NCBI RefSeq assembly: GCF_001189845.1
Contig: NZ_LFLZ01000001.1
Coordinates: 310,001-374,000 of the forward strand
Length of the DNA stretch: 64,000 nt
Source: Bradyrhizobium tropiciagri
Lineage (GTDB): Bacteria; Pseudomonadota; Alphaproteobacteria; Rhizobiales; Xanthobacteraceae
Direction of reading: 5' to 3'
Both the position numbers and the translations under genes were made by a program. Shown here piece after piece: positions 26,074-34,613 of the stretch. Every line of letters begins with the position of its first letter. Position 1 is the first letter of the stretch. Below the pieces are notes generated by a model. It saw nothing but the letters and a program-made list of their open reading frames with translations, was not told where the DNA came from and did not search any database.

Positions 26074-26985
26074 ATGCACAGCCCCCTCGACTGGAATGAT
26101 CTCCGGCTCGTCCTCGCTGTCGCGCGAGAGGGCAGCCTCTCAGGCGCGGCGCGCAGGCTGGGCGTCACGCATTCGACGGTGTTTCGCCGTCTCGGCACGA
26201 TCGAAACGGCGATCGGTACGCGGCTGTTCGAGCGCTTCCGCGACGGCTATGCGCAGACACCGGCCGGCGAGACCGCGGCCGCGTCGGCGGCCCGGCTCGA
26301 GGACGAGGTGCTCGCGCTCGAGCGCAAGCTGGCGGGACAGGATCTCAGGCCGTCGGGCCCGGTCCGGATCACGACCACGGACACGCTCGGCTCGGTGCTG
26401 GTGCGGCATCTGCCGGCGATGCGCGCTGCGCATCCGGAGATCCGGCCCGAGATCATCGTCTCGAATGCGATGGCCAACCTGACGCGCCGCGAGGCCGACA
26501 TCGCGATTCGGCCGACGCCGGCGCCATCCGAACTGCTGGTCGGACGGCGCATCGCCGAGATTGCCCATGCGGTCTACGGATCGCGTGCCTATCTCGCCCG
26601 GCATGACGACAAGGATCTGTCCGCACACGACTGGATCGGGCTCGACGACGCGCTGGCGGGTACCGTGATCGCCGACTGGATGCGGAAGAACCTGCGTTCG
26701 GCGCGCGTTGCCTGCCGCGTCGATGCGCTTCCGGCGCTGCGCGACGCAGCGGCGGCTGGAATGGGTCTGGCTCTGCTTCCTTGCTATGTCGGTGATCTCG
26801 CACCCGCGCTGCGCCGCCTGACGCCGAAGCCGCTCGCTGAGCCGCGATCGTCGCTATGGCTATTGACGCATGACGATCTGAGGCGCACCGCGCGCATCCG
26901 CGCCACGCTGGATTTTCTGGCCGAGGTGCTTGGGTCGGAACGCGCGCTGTTCGAGGGAAGGCGCACCGACCGGGCGCGGCGTTAG
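26074..26985 (+). CDS. LysR family transcriptional regulator
   Basis: 303 residues starting MHSPLDWNDLRLVLAVAREGSLSGAARRLGVTHSTVFRRL, an N-terminal HTH. The effector domain (90-290) has VLVRHLPAMRAAHPEIRPEI and READIAIRPTP, with a late GMGLALLPCYVGDLAP. It belongs to the same subgroup as the protein at 12464 (RLG-HSTV-RRL). It diverges from the DHA2 exporter and is its likely regulator. A much longer in-frame extension to 25024 is an antisense shadow of the exporter gene. Confidence 0.9.
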   Translation: MHSPLDWNDLRLVLAVAREGSLSGAARRLGVTHSTVFRRLGTIETAIGTRLFERFRDGYAQTPAGETAAASAARLEDEVLALERKLAGQDLRPSGPVRITTTDTLGSVLVRHLPAMRAAHPEIRPEIIVSNAMANLTRREADIAIRPTPAPSELLVGRRIAEIAHAVYGSRAYLARHDDKDLSAHDWIGLDDALAGTVIADWMRKNLRSARVACRVDALPALRDAAAAGMGLALLPCYVGDLAPALRRLTPKPLAEPRSSLWLLTHDDLRRTARIRATLDFLAEVLGSERALFEGRRTDRARR

Positions 26986-27018
26986 CCGGTAGGCGATCTC
27001 GCGCGCGCCACTGATTGT

Positions 27019-27939
27019 TCAGGACCCGGCAGCGACAGCGATGGTTCGCGTGTTCCCCGCTGCGCCGCCTGCGCTCGTGGGCGGACGATGGTGCTCGCGA
27101 AAGGCGTTTGCCAACGTCTTCAACGCCGCGCGCGACCTCGCGTCTGACAACGTCGACAGCAGCATGATCTCGGATGGAGGCAGGGCGGGGAGGCCGAACT
27201 TCTCGGTCACCTCGATCGTGCCGGGCGGCGCCACCCGGCGTGAGAACACCGAGATCGCCAGGCCCGCCGAGACCGCATCGGCGACGGCAAAGGCGCCGCA
27301 ACCGAGGAAGGTTTCCGTCCACGGCAGTGCTGCTGCGTCGAGCGCACGCGTCGCGGTGTTGAGGATGCCGCAGGCGGGTGACGATGCCGCCAATCGGAAC
27401 GGCTCTCCGGGGCGATGGAGAAAGTCCGGCGTGGCAAACCAGCCGAAATGATCGGGGCCGAGAACGACGCCGTCGCGGCGATCGTCGTCCCGAAAAATAA
27501 TCACGGTGTCGATCATCCCGCGATCGAAGGTGTCGAGCAGATCACGGGCATCGTCGAGCCGAACCTCGATCGTGAGCATGGGATCATGTGCATTGAGCCG
27601 GGCGAGCAGGGTGGGAAGTTCGGGGGCGCCGACGTGAGTGGCGATCCCGAGTGAAAAGCGGCGACGGGCTGACGACAGTCCGGCGACGGCGCGGTCATGC
27701 GCGGCGAGCAGTTCGCGCGCGGGAGCGAGGAACTCGGCACCCTGGGCCGACAGGCGCACCAGCCGCGGGGTTCGCTCGATCAGTCTGTGGCCGACCTGGC
27801 GCTCCAGCCGCTTCAGCTTGACGCTGATCGCGCCCTGCGTCGTGCCGAGCGCTTCGGCAGCGCGCGTAAAACTGCTGAGCTCGGCGATGGTCACGAAGGT
27901 CTTGACGGCGTCGATGTCGAGCGTGGTCATGTCAATCAT
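27019..27939 (-). CDS. LysR family transcriptional regulator
   Basis: 306 residues from 27939 (a second ATG at 27930 is equally plausible). The HTH is VKTFVTIAELSSFTRAAEALGTTQGAISVKLKRLERQVG. The effector-binding half includes VGAPELPTLLARLNAHDP, GMIDTVIIFRDDD and AVADAVSAGLAISVFSRRV. It is divergent from a 505-residue DHA2 exporter at 28145 and is its probable regulator. Its stop is 33 bases from the previous LysR stop (convergent). Confidence 0.88.
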   Translation of the reverse strand: MIDMTTLDIDAVKTFVTIAELSSFTRAAEALGTTQGAISVKLKRLERQVGHRLIERTPRLVRLSAQGAEFLAPARELLAAHDRAVAGLSSARRRFSLGIATHVGAPELPTLLARLNAHDPMLTIEVRLDDARDLLDTFDRGMIDTVIIFRDDDRRDGVVLGPDHFGWFATPDFLHRPGEPFRLAASSPACGILNTATRALDAAALPWTETFLGCGAFAVADAVSAGLAISVFSRRVAPPGTIEVTEKFGLPALPPSEIMLLSTLSDARSRAALKTLANAFREHHRPPTSAGGAAGNTRTIAVAAGS

Positions 27940-28144
27940 CCGGAATTGTTGTCTCTGAAATATCTAGTCATCCAATTCACCAATGCTCAAGGCGTCACTA
28001 GCTTTACATGGTGAAGCGCCGCGGCCACCCGATTCCTGCCGCTGCTGCGTCAATACATCGTGAGTCGATCGACCGACGCTGCTGCCAGCACCCTGGCAAC
28101 AGCGTGCGGTATGCCGTTGGCTTGCCACAACAAAAGGCCTGATC

Positions 28145-29662
28145 ATGTCTACTGAACTGAGCCGCCGCGGCGCTGTCGTGCTGTCTGCCGTATGCCTTGC
28201 CTGCCTGATGTTCGGATTGGAGATCTCCAGCATCCCCTCGATTCTGCCGACGCTGGAGCGGGTGCTGCATGCCGACTTCAAGGCGCTGCAATGGATCATG
28301 AATGCCTACACCATCGCGGTGACCACGGTGCTGATGGCGATCGGGACGGTGGCGGACCGCTATGGGCGCAAGCGCATCTTCCTGGTCGCGATCGCAGCGT
28401 TCGGAATCACCTCGCTGATCTGCGGTGTCGCCTCGAGCGTCGAAATGCTGATCGTCGCCCGCTTCCTGCAGGGGCTCAGCGGTGGCGCGCTGCTGATCTG
28501 CCAGATCGCCGTGCTCTCGCACGAATTCCAGGGCGGCCGTGTACGCGCCGTCGCCTGGGGCTGGTGGGGTGTCATCTTCGGCATCGGTCTCGGCTTCGGG
28601 CCGATCATCGGTGGTGCCGTGGTCGCGGTGCTGAGCTGGCAATGGGTATTCCTCGTCCACGTGCTGTTCGCAGCCGTGGCGTTCGTGCTCACGATCGGCG
28701 GCGTGCATGAGTCGAAGGACCCGAAGGCCAGCAGCCTCGACATCGCCGGCATCGTGACGATGTCGCTCGCGGTGTTCTGCCTTGCGTTCTACATCACGCA
28801 GGGACCGGATCTCGGCTTCGCCAGCCCGAAGGCGCTCGCGATTCTCGGCGTCTCGGCGGTGAGCTTCGCAGCGTTCCTCGTCGCCGAGAGAATCAGCCGG
28901 CGGCCGATGTTCGACTTCTCTGTATTTCGGATCCCGGCGTTCTCCGGTTCGATCGTCGGCTCGGCGGCGATGAATCTCAGCTACTGGCCGTTCATGATCT
29001 ATCTGCCGATCTGGTTTCACGCCGGCCTCGGCTATGACAGCGTGTCCGCTGGCCTTGCGCTGCTGGCCTACACGCTGCCGACGCTGGTGATGCCGCCGTT
29101 CGCCGAGCGGCTGTCGCTGCGCTACCAGCCGGGCCTGATCATCCCGGCGGGGCTGTTCACCATCGGCACCGGATTCATGCTGATGAAGTTCGGCAGCGCT
29201 GCCGCGCAGCCCGACTGGCTGACGATGCTGCCGGGCTGCCTGCTTGCCGGGATCGGCCTCGGCATCACCAATACGCCGGTCACCAACACGACGACCGGCT
29301 CGGTCTCGAGCGATCGCGCCGGCATGGCCTCCGGCGTCGACATGAGCGCGCGGATGGTCTCGCTGTCGGTCAACATCGCGCTGATGGGCTTCATCCTGGC
29401 GAGCGGTGTGCTCGCGCATCTGAAGGCGGTGCTGCCCGCGCTCGACGGCGCGCAACTCCTTGTCCTCGCCGAGCGGATCGCGTCCGGCGATGCCGCGTCC
29501 GCACCTGAGCTGACCGGCCCGGTCGTGCACCAGGCGCTCGCGAGCGGTTTTGGCTGGGTGATGCTTTATGGCGGTATCGGCGTCTGGATCATGGCCGCAA
29601 TCAGCTTCCTGATCTTCAACGCACGAGCGGTGCGGCAGGCCGAAGCTCAGGGCACCAAGTGA
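28145..29662 (+). CDS. MFS transporter, DHA2 (EmrB/QacA) family
   Basis: 505 residues with 14 hydrophobic helices. Signatures: CLMFGLEISSIPSILPTLE in helix 1 (the usual LD is shifted to GLE), ADRYGRKRIFLVAIAAFG after helix 2, ARFLQGLSGGALLICQIA, and a conserved GLGITNTPVTNTTTGSV in the second half. An inner-membrane proton-driven exporter is likely. The LysR gene at 27939 diverges. A stem-loop at 29666-29721 separates it from the convergent cupin gene. Confidence 0.9.
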   Translation: MSTELSRRGAVVLSAVCLACLMFGLEISSIPSILPTLERVLHADFKALQWIMNAYTIAVTTVLMAIGTVADRYGRKRIFLVAIAAFGITSLICGVASSVEMLIVARFLQGLSGGALLICQIAVLSHEFQGGRVRAVAWGWWGVIFGIGLGFGPIIGGAVVAVLSWQWVFLVHVLFAAVAFVLTIGGVHESKDPKASSLDIAGIVTMSLAVFCLAFYITQGPDLGFASPKALAILGVSAVSFAAFLVAERISRRPMFDFSVFRIPAFSGSIVGSAAMNLSYWPFMIYLPIWFHAGLGYDSVSAGLALLAYTLPTLVMPPFAERLSLRYQPGLIIPAGLFTIGTGFMLMKFGSAAAQPDWLTMLPGCLLAGIGLGITNTPVTNTTTGSVSSDRAGMASGVDMSARMVSLSVNIALMGFILASGVLAHLKAVLPALDGAQLLVLAERIASGDAASAPELTGPVVHQALASGFGWVMLYGGIGVWIMAAISFLIFNARAVRQAEAQGTK

Positions 29663-29665
29663 ATT

Positions 29666-29721
29666 GATGCCGCCGCGCTCGCCCCAGGATGAGAAGTGCG
29701 CAGGGGCGGGCGGGCGGCATC
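29666..29721. terminator. Bidirectional terminator-like hairpin
   Basis: GATGCCGCC (29666-29674) pairs with GGCGGCATC (29713-29721), with a further GCCCC/GGGGC pairing inside. It lies exactly between the convergent MFS and cupin genes. There is no T-run, so termination is inferred from position and stem strength only. Confidence 0.5.
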
Positions 29722-29723
29722 GG

Positions 29724-30143
29724 TCACTTCACGAGGGTCAGCAGCGGCTTGTCCTTCTCGACGATATAGGCCGCAAGCTCGCTGGCGGTGACGTTGCCGA
29801 CATTCTTCGCCGCATGGATGGTGCCTGCGGGGATGAACAGCACATCGCCGGCTTTCAGCGTTGCCGGCGGTCTGCCCTCGACGTCGTATTCGAGCGTGCC
29901 TGATAGCACATATAAGATCTCTTCGCCGGGATGGGTGTGCTGGCCGAAGGCCTTGCCCGGTGCGATGTCGACACGCACCTGGACGGCTTCACGGCCGGGT
30001 GCGCTGAGGTCGTGGCGCTGCAGATCGGTTCGAGCGATGCCGGCCGGCTGCTGCGCCTGCGCGCTCGGGATCGTCAGGAGACTTGCAGCGAACAGGGCCG
30101 TCCTTGCGAGGAGACGCGTCGCCGTCATCAGCTTGCTGGTCAT
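29724..30143 (-). CDS. Cupin domain protein, exported
   Basis: 139 residues from the ATG at 30143, with AGGAGTTC upstream. A signal peptide covers about 30 residues (LLARTALFAASLLTIPSAQA). The cupin core has motif 1 GKAFGQHTHPGEEILYVLSG, with two His and a Glu for a metal, and motif 2 LKAGDVLFIPAGTIHAAKNVG with the third His. It is thus probably a periplasmic metal-binding cupin of unknown substrate. It lies 80 bases after ohr in the same direction, and may belong to the same peroxide-responsive transcript. Confidence 0.85.
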   Translation of the reverse strand: MTSKLMTATRLLARTALFAASLLTIPSAQAQQPAGIARTDLQRHDLSAPGREAVQVRVDIAPGKAFGQHTHPGEEILYVLSGTLEYDVEGRPPATLKAGDVLFIPAGTIHAAKNVGNVTASELAAYIVEKDKPLLTLVK

Positions 30144-30222
30144 CTTGAACTCCTGGAGTTGTGCTGTCCGACCGCGAGCCGGCAAGCGGCCGGCCCGCGT
30201 CGGAGGTCATCATGTGATCGTC

Positions 30223-30624
30223 TCAGACCAGCGTGGTCGTGACGTCGATGTTGCCGTGAACCGCCTTGGAGTAGGGGCAGATGCCGTGCGCGGCTTCGAT
30301 CAGCTCCTGCGCAACCTCGCGCTCGACGCCGGGAACGTGGACGTTGAGGCGCGCGCTCAGGAAGTAGGCGCTGCCGGCCTGGTTCAGGTCGATCTCGGCA
30401 TCGACCTCGGGCTCGCTTGCGAGCTTGACCTTGCGCTGTCCGGCGGCGAGCTGGATTGCGCCGATGTAGCAGGCCGACCAGGCGGCGGCGAACAGGTTTT
30501 CGGCGGCCGGGTGCGGCTGCGGCAGCTTGACGTCGAGGAAGCCGTCGCGCGAGCGGGCGGCGCCGTTCGGGCCGGCGGTGACGTGGGTCTTTCCGGTGAC
30601 GAGAACCTTTGCATTGGCGGTCAT
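30223..30624 (-). CDS. ohr: Organic hydroperoxide resistance protein Ohr (OsmC family)
   Basis: 133 residues from the ATG at 30624, with AAAGGAG upstream; the extended upstream reading is rejected. The Ohr pattern is complete: TAGPNGAARSRDG, LPQPHPAAENLFAAAWSACYIGAI with the peroxidatic Cys (about 48), and AHGICPYSKAVHGNIDV with the resolving Cys (about 113). It reduces organic hydroperoxides with lipoylated proteins as reductant. It is divergent from ohrR, with paired operators between them, the standard arrangement. Confidence 0.93.
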   Translation of the reverse strand: MTANAKVLVTGKTHVTAGPNGAARSRDGFLDVKLPQPHPAAENLFAAAWSACYIGAIQLAAGQRKVKLASEPEVDAEIDLNQAGSAYFLSARLNVHVPGVEREVAQELIEAAHGICPYSKAVHGNIDVTTTLV

Positions 30625-30644
30625 GGCGAACTCCTTTGGGTTGG

Positions 30645-30670
30645 ATATAAATCGTGTCCGATATAATCGG
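30645..30670. promoter_or_regulatory. OhrR operator, ohr side
   Basis: Core CCGATATAATCGG (30658-30670), a near-perfect palindrome, preceded by ATATAAATCGTGT. The full 26-base stretch is an inverted copy of 30715-30740 with three differences. It lies 21 bases before the ohr ATG. Confidence 0.75.
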
Positions 30671-30714
30671 ATGCGAGTTGAAATAGATCTCGGGTTTGGC
30701 GATGTCAAGCACTT

Positions 30715-30740
30715 CCGATTTAATCGGATACGATTTATAT
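30715..30740. promoter_or_regulatory. OhrR operator, ohrR side
   Basis: Core CCGATTTAATCGG (30715-30727), a perfect palindrome around one base, followed by ATACGATTTATAT. It is the inverted partner of 30645-30670, 33 bases before the ohrR start, so each divergent promoter has its own site. Confidence 0.75.
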
Positions 30741-30772
30741 TGGCCGAGACTTCACGAACTCCGGAGACGCCC

Positions 30773-31240
30773 GTGACCCGCACTCCCAAGGCCGACGCAA
30801 AGGGCCGAAAACTCTCGAATTTTCTGTGCTTTGCGGTCTATTCGGCCAATCTGGCCTTCGGCCGCGCCTACAAGCCGATCCTGGACGCGGTTGGCCTGAC
30901 CTACACCCAGTACATTGCCATGATCGCGCTGTCGGAGGCCGACGATCAGACGGTCAGCGCGCTCGGCGAAAAGCTGTTCCTGGAATCCAACACGCTGACG
31001 CCGATCCTCAAGAAACTGGAGCAGAGCGGCTACATCAGCCGTACCCGCGATCCCGCCGACGAGCGGCAGGTGCGGGTGAGCCTGACTGCGGCCGGCCGGC
31101 GCCTGCTCGACAAGGAAATCAATGCGTCGCTGGTCGAAGCCACCGGGCTCGGCGACGAGTTTCCGATCGTGCAGAAAAGCGTGGTCAGGCTGCGTGACAA
31201 TCTGCTGCATCACACGCGCGGCGATTCGAAGAAGGGCTGA
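30773..31240 (+). CDS. ohrR: MarR-family organic-peroxide sensor OhrR
   Basis: 155 residues from a GTG at 30773 (GGAG six bases upstream). The OhrR signature is NFLCFAVYSANLAFGRAYKPILDAVGLTYTQYIAMIAL, with the reactive N-terminal Cys near residue 19 that is oxidised by organic peroxides. The winged helix follows (LGEKLFLESNTLTPILKKLEQSGYI, then RTRDPADERQVRVSLT). It represses ohr and itself; oxidation releases it. The divergent ohr gene and paired operators confirm the assignment. Confidence 0.93.
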   Translation: MTRTPKADAKGRKLSNFLCFAVYSANLAFGRAYKPILDAVGLTYTQYIAMIALSEADDQTVSALGEKLFLESNTLTPILKKLEQSGYISRTRDPADERQVRVSLTAAGRRLLDKEINASLVEATGLGDEFPIVQKSVVRLRDNLLHHTRGDSKKG

Positions 31241-31389
31241 TCGTTCGGCAGCAGATTGTAACGCGCTGCATCCGCATGGCGGCCTTCCGCATTTTCGCCA
31301 CCGCGCGACCGGCAACTCTCCTCCGCCTCGGATGACGCGGAGGAGAGTTCGAGTTGCGCAGGACGTTGCTACCCATCTGCGGGATGATC

Positions 31390-31539
31390 GCCACGATGAG
31401 CCACGCAGCGATCTTCGGCGTCGGCTTGATCTGGGCGTCGCCATTCGGGCCGCTGCGCTTCGACTACGCCGTGCCGATCACGAAGGGCAAATACGACATC
31501 GTGCAGGAATTCCGGTTCGGCGGCGGGACGTCGTTCTAG
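31390..31539 (+). pseudogene. C-terminal remnant of a BamA/Omp85 outer-membrane protein
   Basis: The last 45 codons before the TAG at 31537 read GVGLIWASPFGPLRFDYAVP, then ITKGKYDIVQEFRFGGGTSF. This is the C-terminal beta-strand region of BamA, including the terminal aromatic. No upstream Omp85 sequence is present: before about 31390 the frame gives unrelated sequence and the region back to 31240 is short. It is therefore a detached fragment, probably left by duplication and deletion of bamA. A 61-codon reading from 31354 is possible but would give only a tail. Confidence 0.75.
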
Positions 31540-31560
31540 GAGGGCGACGGCGTCGCGTGA

Positions 31561-32097
31561 TCAGGCCGTCGATGCGACCTCGCCGCCGAGCGTCGCCAGC
31601 ACGAAATCGGCGCGCGCGGACGGCGAGCTCTTCGGCAGGATAGCGACGTCGTAGCCGAGCATGGGAAACGTCTGCATCAACCGGTGATATTCCGTCGTCG
31701 CTGCCTCGAAGCCGTGCCGGCGCTCGGAATCGGTGACGTAGATCTCAGGCCATGGCGGCGTCATGAAGACGCGTTTGTGGTAGCGATGCACGGAGCAGAT
31801 CGCGCGCAGCACCGGCTCGCCCGTCAACGCCTCCAGTGCCGTCGCCGCGTCGACGAGGCCACGATCGAAGAACACCCATCCGGAATGGGTCTTTGCCAAC
31901 GCCATATCCTTCAGCGCGACGTCGATGGCGCGCCGAAGGAAGGCCGCGGCATCGACCCAGGGCAGGGCCTTCCCACCGGATGTGATCTCATCGGCGATGA
32001 TGCGGCGGCCGGGCTCTTCGACGACCGGATAGCCGCGTGCGTGCAGCTCGGCCAGCAGCGTCGATTTGCCGCCACCCGAACAGCCGGAGATCGGCAC
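31561..32097 (-). CDS. AAA/P-loop ATPase (AAA_28-type kinase-like)
   Basis: 178 residues from a GTG at 32097. Walker A is at the very N-terminus (ISGCSGGGKSTLL). It is followed by EEPGRRIIADE, GWVFFDRGLVDAATALE (a DRG-type Walker B-like segment) and YVTDSERRHGFEAA. The pattern resembles small NTPases/kinases of the AAA_28 group. The start is doubtful: the frame is open only eight codons further upstream (KEHLLENRF), and an ATG at 32133 is out of frame, so a small indel near the 5' end may hide the true start. It is divergent from the binding-protein gene. Confidence 0.75.
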   Translation of the reverse strand: MPISGCSGGGKSTLLAELHARGYPVVEEPGRRIIADEITSGGKALPWVDAAAFLRRAIDVALKDMALAKTHSGWVFFDRGLVDAATALEALTGEPVLRAICSVHRYHKRVFMTPPWPEIYVTDSERRHGFEAATTEYHRLMQTFPMLGYDVAILPKSSPSARADFVLATLGGEVASTA

Positions 32098-32337
32098 GAA
32101 GCGATTTTCCAGGAGATGTTCCTTTCACCATAATAGGACGTGAACCGGCATTCCATGGATGCGGGTGGCCGGAGAGGCGGGAAATGTCGGGGAAGGTGCC
32201 GCGGAGATGTCTCGACGCGCGAGGCGAGCATAGCCTCGAATGTGACACAAGCGCGGCGTGCTTGACGAATTGTTCAGCGCCGCGTCGATAATGTCCATTC
32301 ACGCAGGCCTGCATCCTGCTTGAAGGGGACGACGCAC

Positions 32338-33504
32338 ATGGCCTTACGCTCGATCATCTGCATGACGCTCGCGCTGCTGTTCGGCGGCGCAGTGCTTCAG
32401 CCGTCGCGCGCGGCAGACGCCGGGGGACCTATTCGTATCGGCGCGGTGCTGCCGTTTTCCGGTGGCGTCGAGCTCTACGGCCGGCAGGCCAGGCTCGGGC
32501 TCGATCTCGCCGCGAAGGATATCAACGCGGCGGGCGGTATTCTCGGACGGCCTGTCGAGGTGATCTATGCCGATGACAAGACGCGGCCGGAGCCGGCCGC
32601 CGACGCGATGCGTTCGCTGGTCGAAAAGGATGGTGTGCTGGCCGTGGTCGGTCCGATCACCTCGCGCAACCTGAATGCACTGGTGCCGCTTGCCGAGAGC
32701 TCGAAGACGCCGCTGCTCTACGCCACCAATTACGAGGGCGGCAAATGCAGCCGCTATCTGTTTTCGTTCGGCGCGGTGCCGAACCAGGAGCTTGGCCAGC
32801 TGCTGCCCTACATGACGCAGAGCTTCGGCAACACTTATTTCCTGCTCGGCGCCGACCGGGTCTGGCCGCACCAGATGTTCGACATCGCGCAGCCCTTGAT
32901 CGAGAAGCTTGGCGGCAGGGTGGTCGGGACGAAATACACGCTGGGGACGGAGACCGACTTCTCACCGCTGATCAAGGAGGTCGCGGCGAGCAAAGCCAAG
33001 GTGCTGCTGTTCGCGCTGAAGGGCGACGGGATGGACTTCATCCGCCAGGCCGACGATGCCGGTTTGCTGAAGGACATCACCGTCGCGTTCCTTGGATTGT
33101 CGGAGGTCGATCTCGGCATCTTCCGCGGCAAGGGCCAGAACATGGTGACGGTGGTGCCGGCGGTCGCGGCGAGCGACGACCCCTCGGTCAAGGCATTCGT
33201 CGCAAAGGCTCGCGCCGCCGCGGAGCCGGGCGTTGCCGTGTCGAACTATGTGATGACTCACTACAACACGTTGATCGCGCTGAAAGCCGCGGCCGAGAAG
33301 GCCGGCAAGCTCGACAAGGAGGCCATCATCGACGCAATGGCGGGCCTCACCATTCCGTCGCCGACCGGCCCAGTGACGCTCGGCCAGAATCATCACACGG
33401 CGATGAACATGTTCATCGCCGTGACGCAGGGGACGGAACTCGTCCAGGTCCGTGCGCTCGGCCAGATCACACCGCAGCCCGGATGCAGTCTGGCGGGCCG
33501 TTGA
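32338..33504 (+). CDS. ABC transporter substrate-binding protein, branched-chain amino acid/amide type
   Basis: 388 residues from the ATG at 32338 (AAGGGG upstream). The signal peptide is SIICMTLALLFGGAVLQPSRA, so periplasmic. The Peripla_BP type I fold is clear: IRIGAVLPFSGGVELYGRQARLGLDLAAKDINAAGGILGRPVEVIYADDK in pieces, VVGPITSRNLNALVPLAE, and LLYATNYEGGKCSRYLFSFGAVPNQELG, which resembles urea/amide-binding members. No permease or ATPase gene adjoins, so it must share a transporter encoded elsewhere or act in sensing. Confidence 0.88.
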   Translation: MALRSIICMTLALLFGGAVLQPSRAADAGGPIRIGAVLPFSGGVELYGRQARLGLDLAAKDINAAGGILGRPVEVIYADDKTRPEPAADAMRSLVEKDGVLAVVGPITSRNLNALVPLAESSKTPLLYATNYEGGKCSRYLFSFGAVPNQELGQLLPYMTQSFGNTYFLLGADRVWPHQMFDIAQPLIEKLGGRVVGTKYTLGTETDFSPLIKEVAASKAKVLLFALKGDGMDFIRQADDAGLLKDITVAFLGLSEVDLGIFRGKGQNMVTVVPAVAASDDPSVKAFVAKARAAAEPGVAVSNYVMTHYNTLIALKAAAEKAGKLDKEAIIDAMAGLTIPSPTGPVTLGQNHHTAMNMFIAVTQGTELVQVRALGQITPQPGCSLAGR

Positions 33505-33628
33505 CTGGAGGCCGGGGCGCGTACTGATAACCGCACGACCTGACGTTGGGGATATCGCCTCGTCACCCAAAATCGACACTGGCGGCTCGCTTCGATAGGC
33601 CACTCCGGCTCGCGCGCGACCAAACAAT

Positions 33629-34438
33629 TCAGCCTTCCGCGCGCAGGGCCGCCTCGACGCGCTGGATCAGCCGCTCCCGCATCTCAGGCTTGGCCCCGCC
33701 GAGCAGAAGGAATACGCGGACGATCGGCAAATAGGGCTGCATCGACGTCGTCAGCGCCGCAGGGGTTGTGCCGGTCAGCCGCGCATACTCTGCCTGCAGA
33801 ACCGAATTGACCGTGGCCCGCCCCGGATCGTCGGCGTGTTCCGGGTCAAGCTCGGCAATCAGGACATGGCACTGCGCAATCTCGTAGGCGGCGGGTGCAC
33901 GAGCCGCGCCGATCCAGTCGATCAATCTCGGGCCCTGCGCCGTCATGATCACGTTGCCGGGGTGAAGATCGGAATGGCACAGCACGTCATCGGGTGCGAG
34001 GTGCTCGATCAGCGCGAGGACGCCGGTGGTGATGCGCTCCGGCAGCACGCTGCCGCCGAACCGCAACCTGGCGGCCATCGCCTCGCGCAGCGAAAGTGCG
34101 TCCGGCGGCGGTCGCGTCTTGTGAACGGCATGGCAGAGCGTCGCAAGAATTGCGCCCGCTTGTTCACGGGTGACGGCGCCAGTGCGCGTAGCCTGCAGCA
34201 GGGTCGGTCCATCGAACCGGGGCAGCACGATGCCGAAGCGCCCGTCCAGGGCGACTTCGCCGAGCACCTCCGGCGCCGGGCCGCCGGCGGCGAAGACCGC
34301 GCGAGTCATTCGCGTCTCGTGCTGGACCACCCATTGCGGGATACCTGGCTTGGACAGCTTGACGACCTGACCGGGCGCCCAGGCGTAGACGTCAGCGAAA
34401 AGCCCATCGCCGATCTTCTCTCCCAGCGATCCCTGCAT
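33629..34438 (-). CDS. Aminoglycoside phosphotransferase (APH) family protein
   Basis: 269 residues from the ATG at 34438; a longer frame to 34621 adds a low-complexity stretch and overlaps the divergent MFS gene. The kinase-like fold shows a nucleotide-binding GDGLFADVYAWAPGQVVKL, the catalytic HSDLHPGNVI (Brenner motif, residue about 180), and LIDWIGA in place of DFG. The family phosphorylates small molecules such as aminoglycosides, choline or sugars; here the substrate is unknown. Cytosolic. Confidence 0.82.
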   Translation of the reverse strand: MQGSLGEKIGDGLFADVYAWAPGQVVKLSKPGIPQWVVQHETRMTRAVFAAGGPAPEVLGEVALDGRFGIVLPRFDGPTLLQATRTGAVTREQAGAILATLCHAVHKTRPPPDALSLREAMAARLRFGGSVLPERITTGVLALIEHLAPDDVLCHSDLHPGNVIMTAQGPRLIDWIGAARAPAAYEIAQCHVLIAELDPEHADDPGRATVNSVLQAEYARLTGTTPAALTTSMQPYLPIVRVFLLLGGAKPEMRERLIQRVEAALRAEG

Positions 34439-34613
34439 CCCTGTTCTCCCGCGATAGAGGAAACACGGCGGCGAGCAAAAAGGAACCCCTCCCGTCGCGT
34501 GGGCGCCGGACACTGCCAGGCTCAAAAAAGTGTGAGCTTGAACGGCCTTCGGTGTCGGTTCCAGTCCGGTCCGTTCGTCTTCCATCCAGAACGAGCTGCA
34601 TGGGAGTTCCGGA

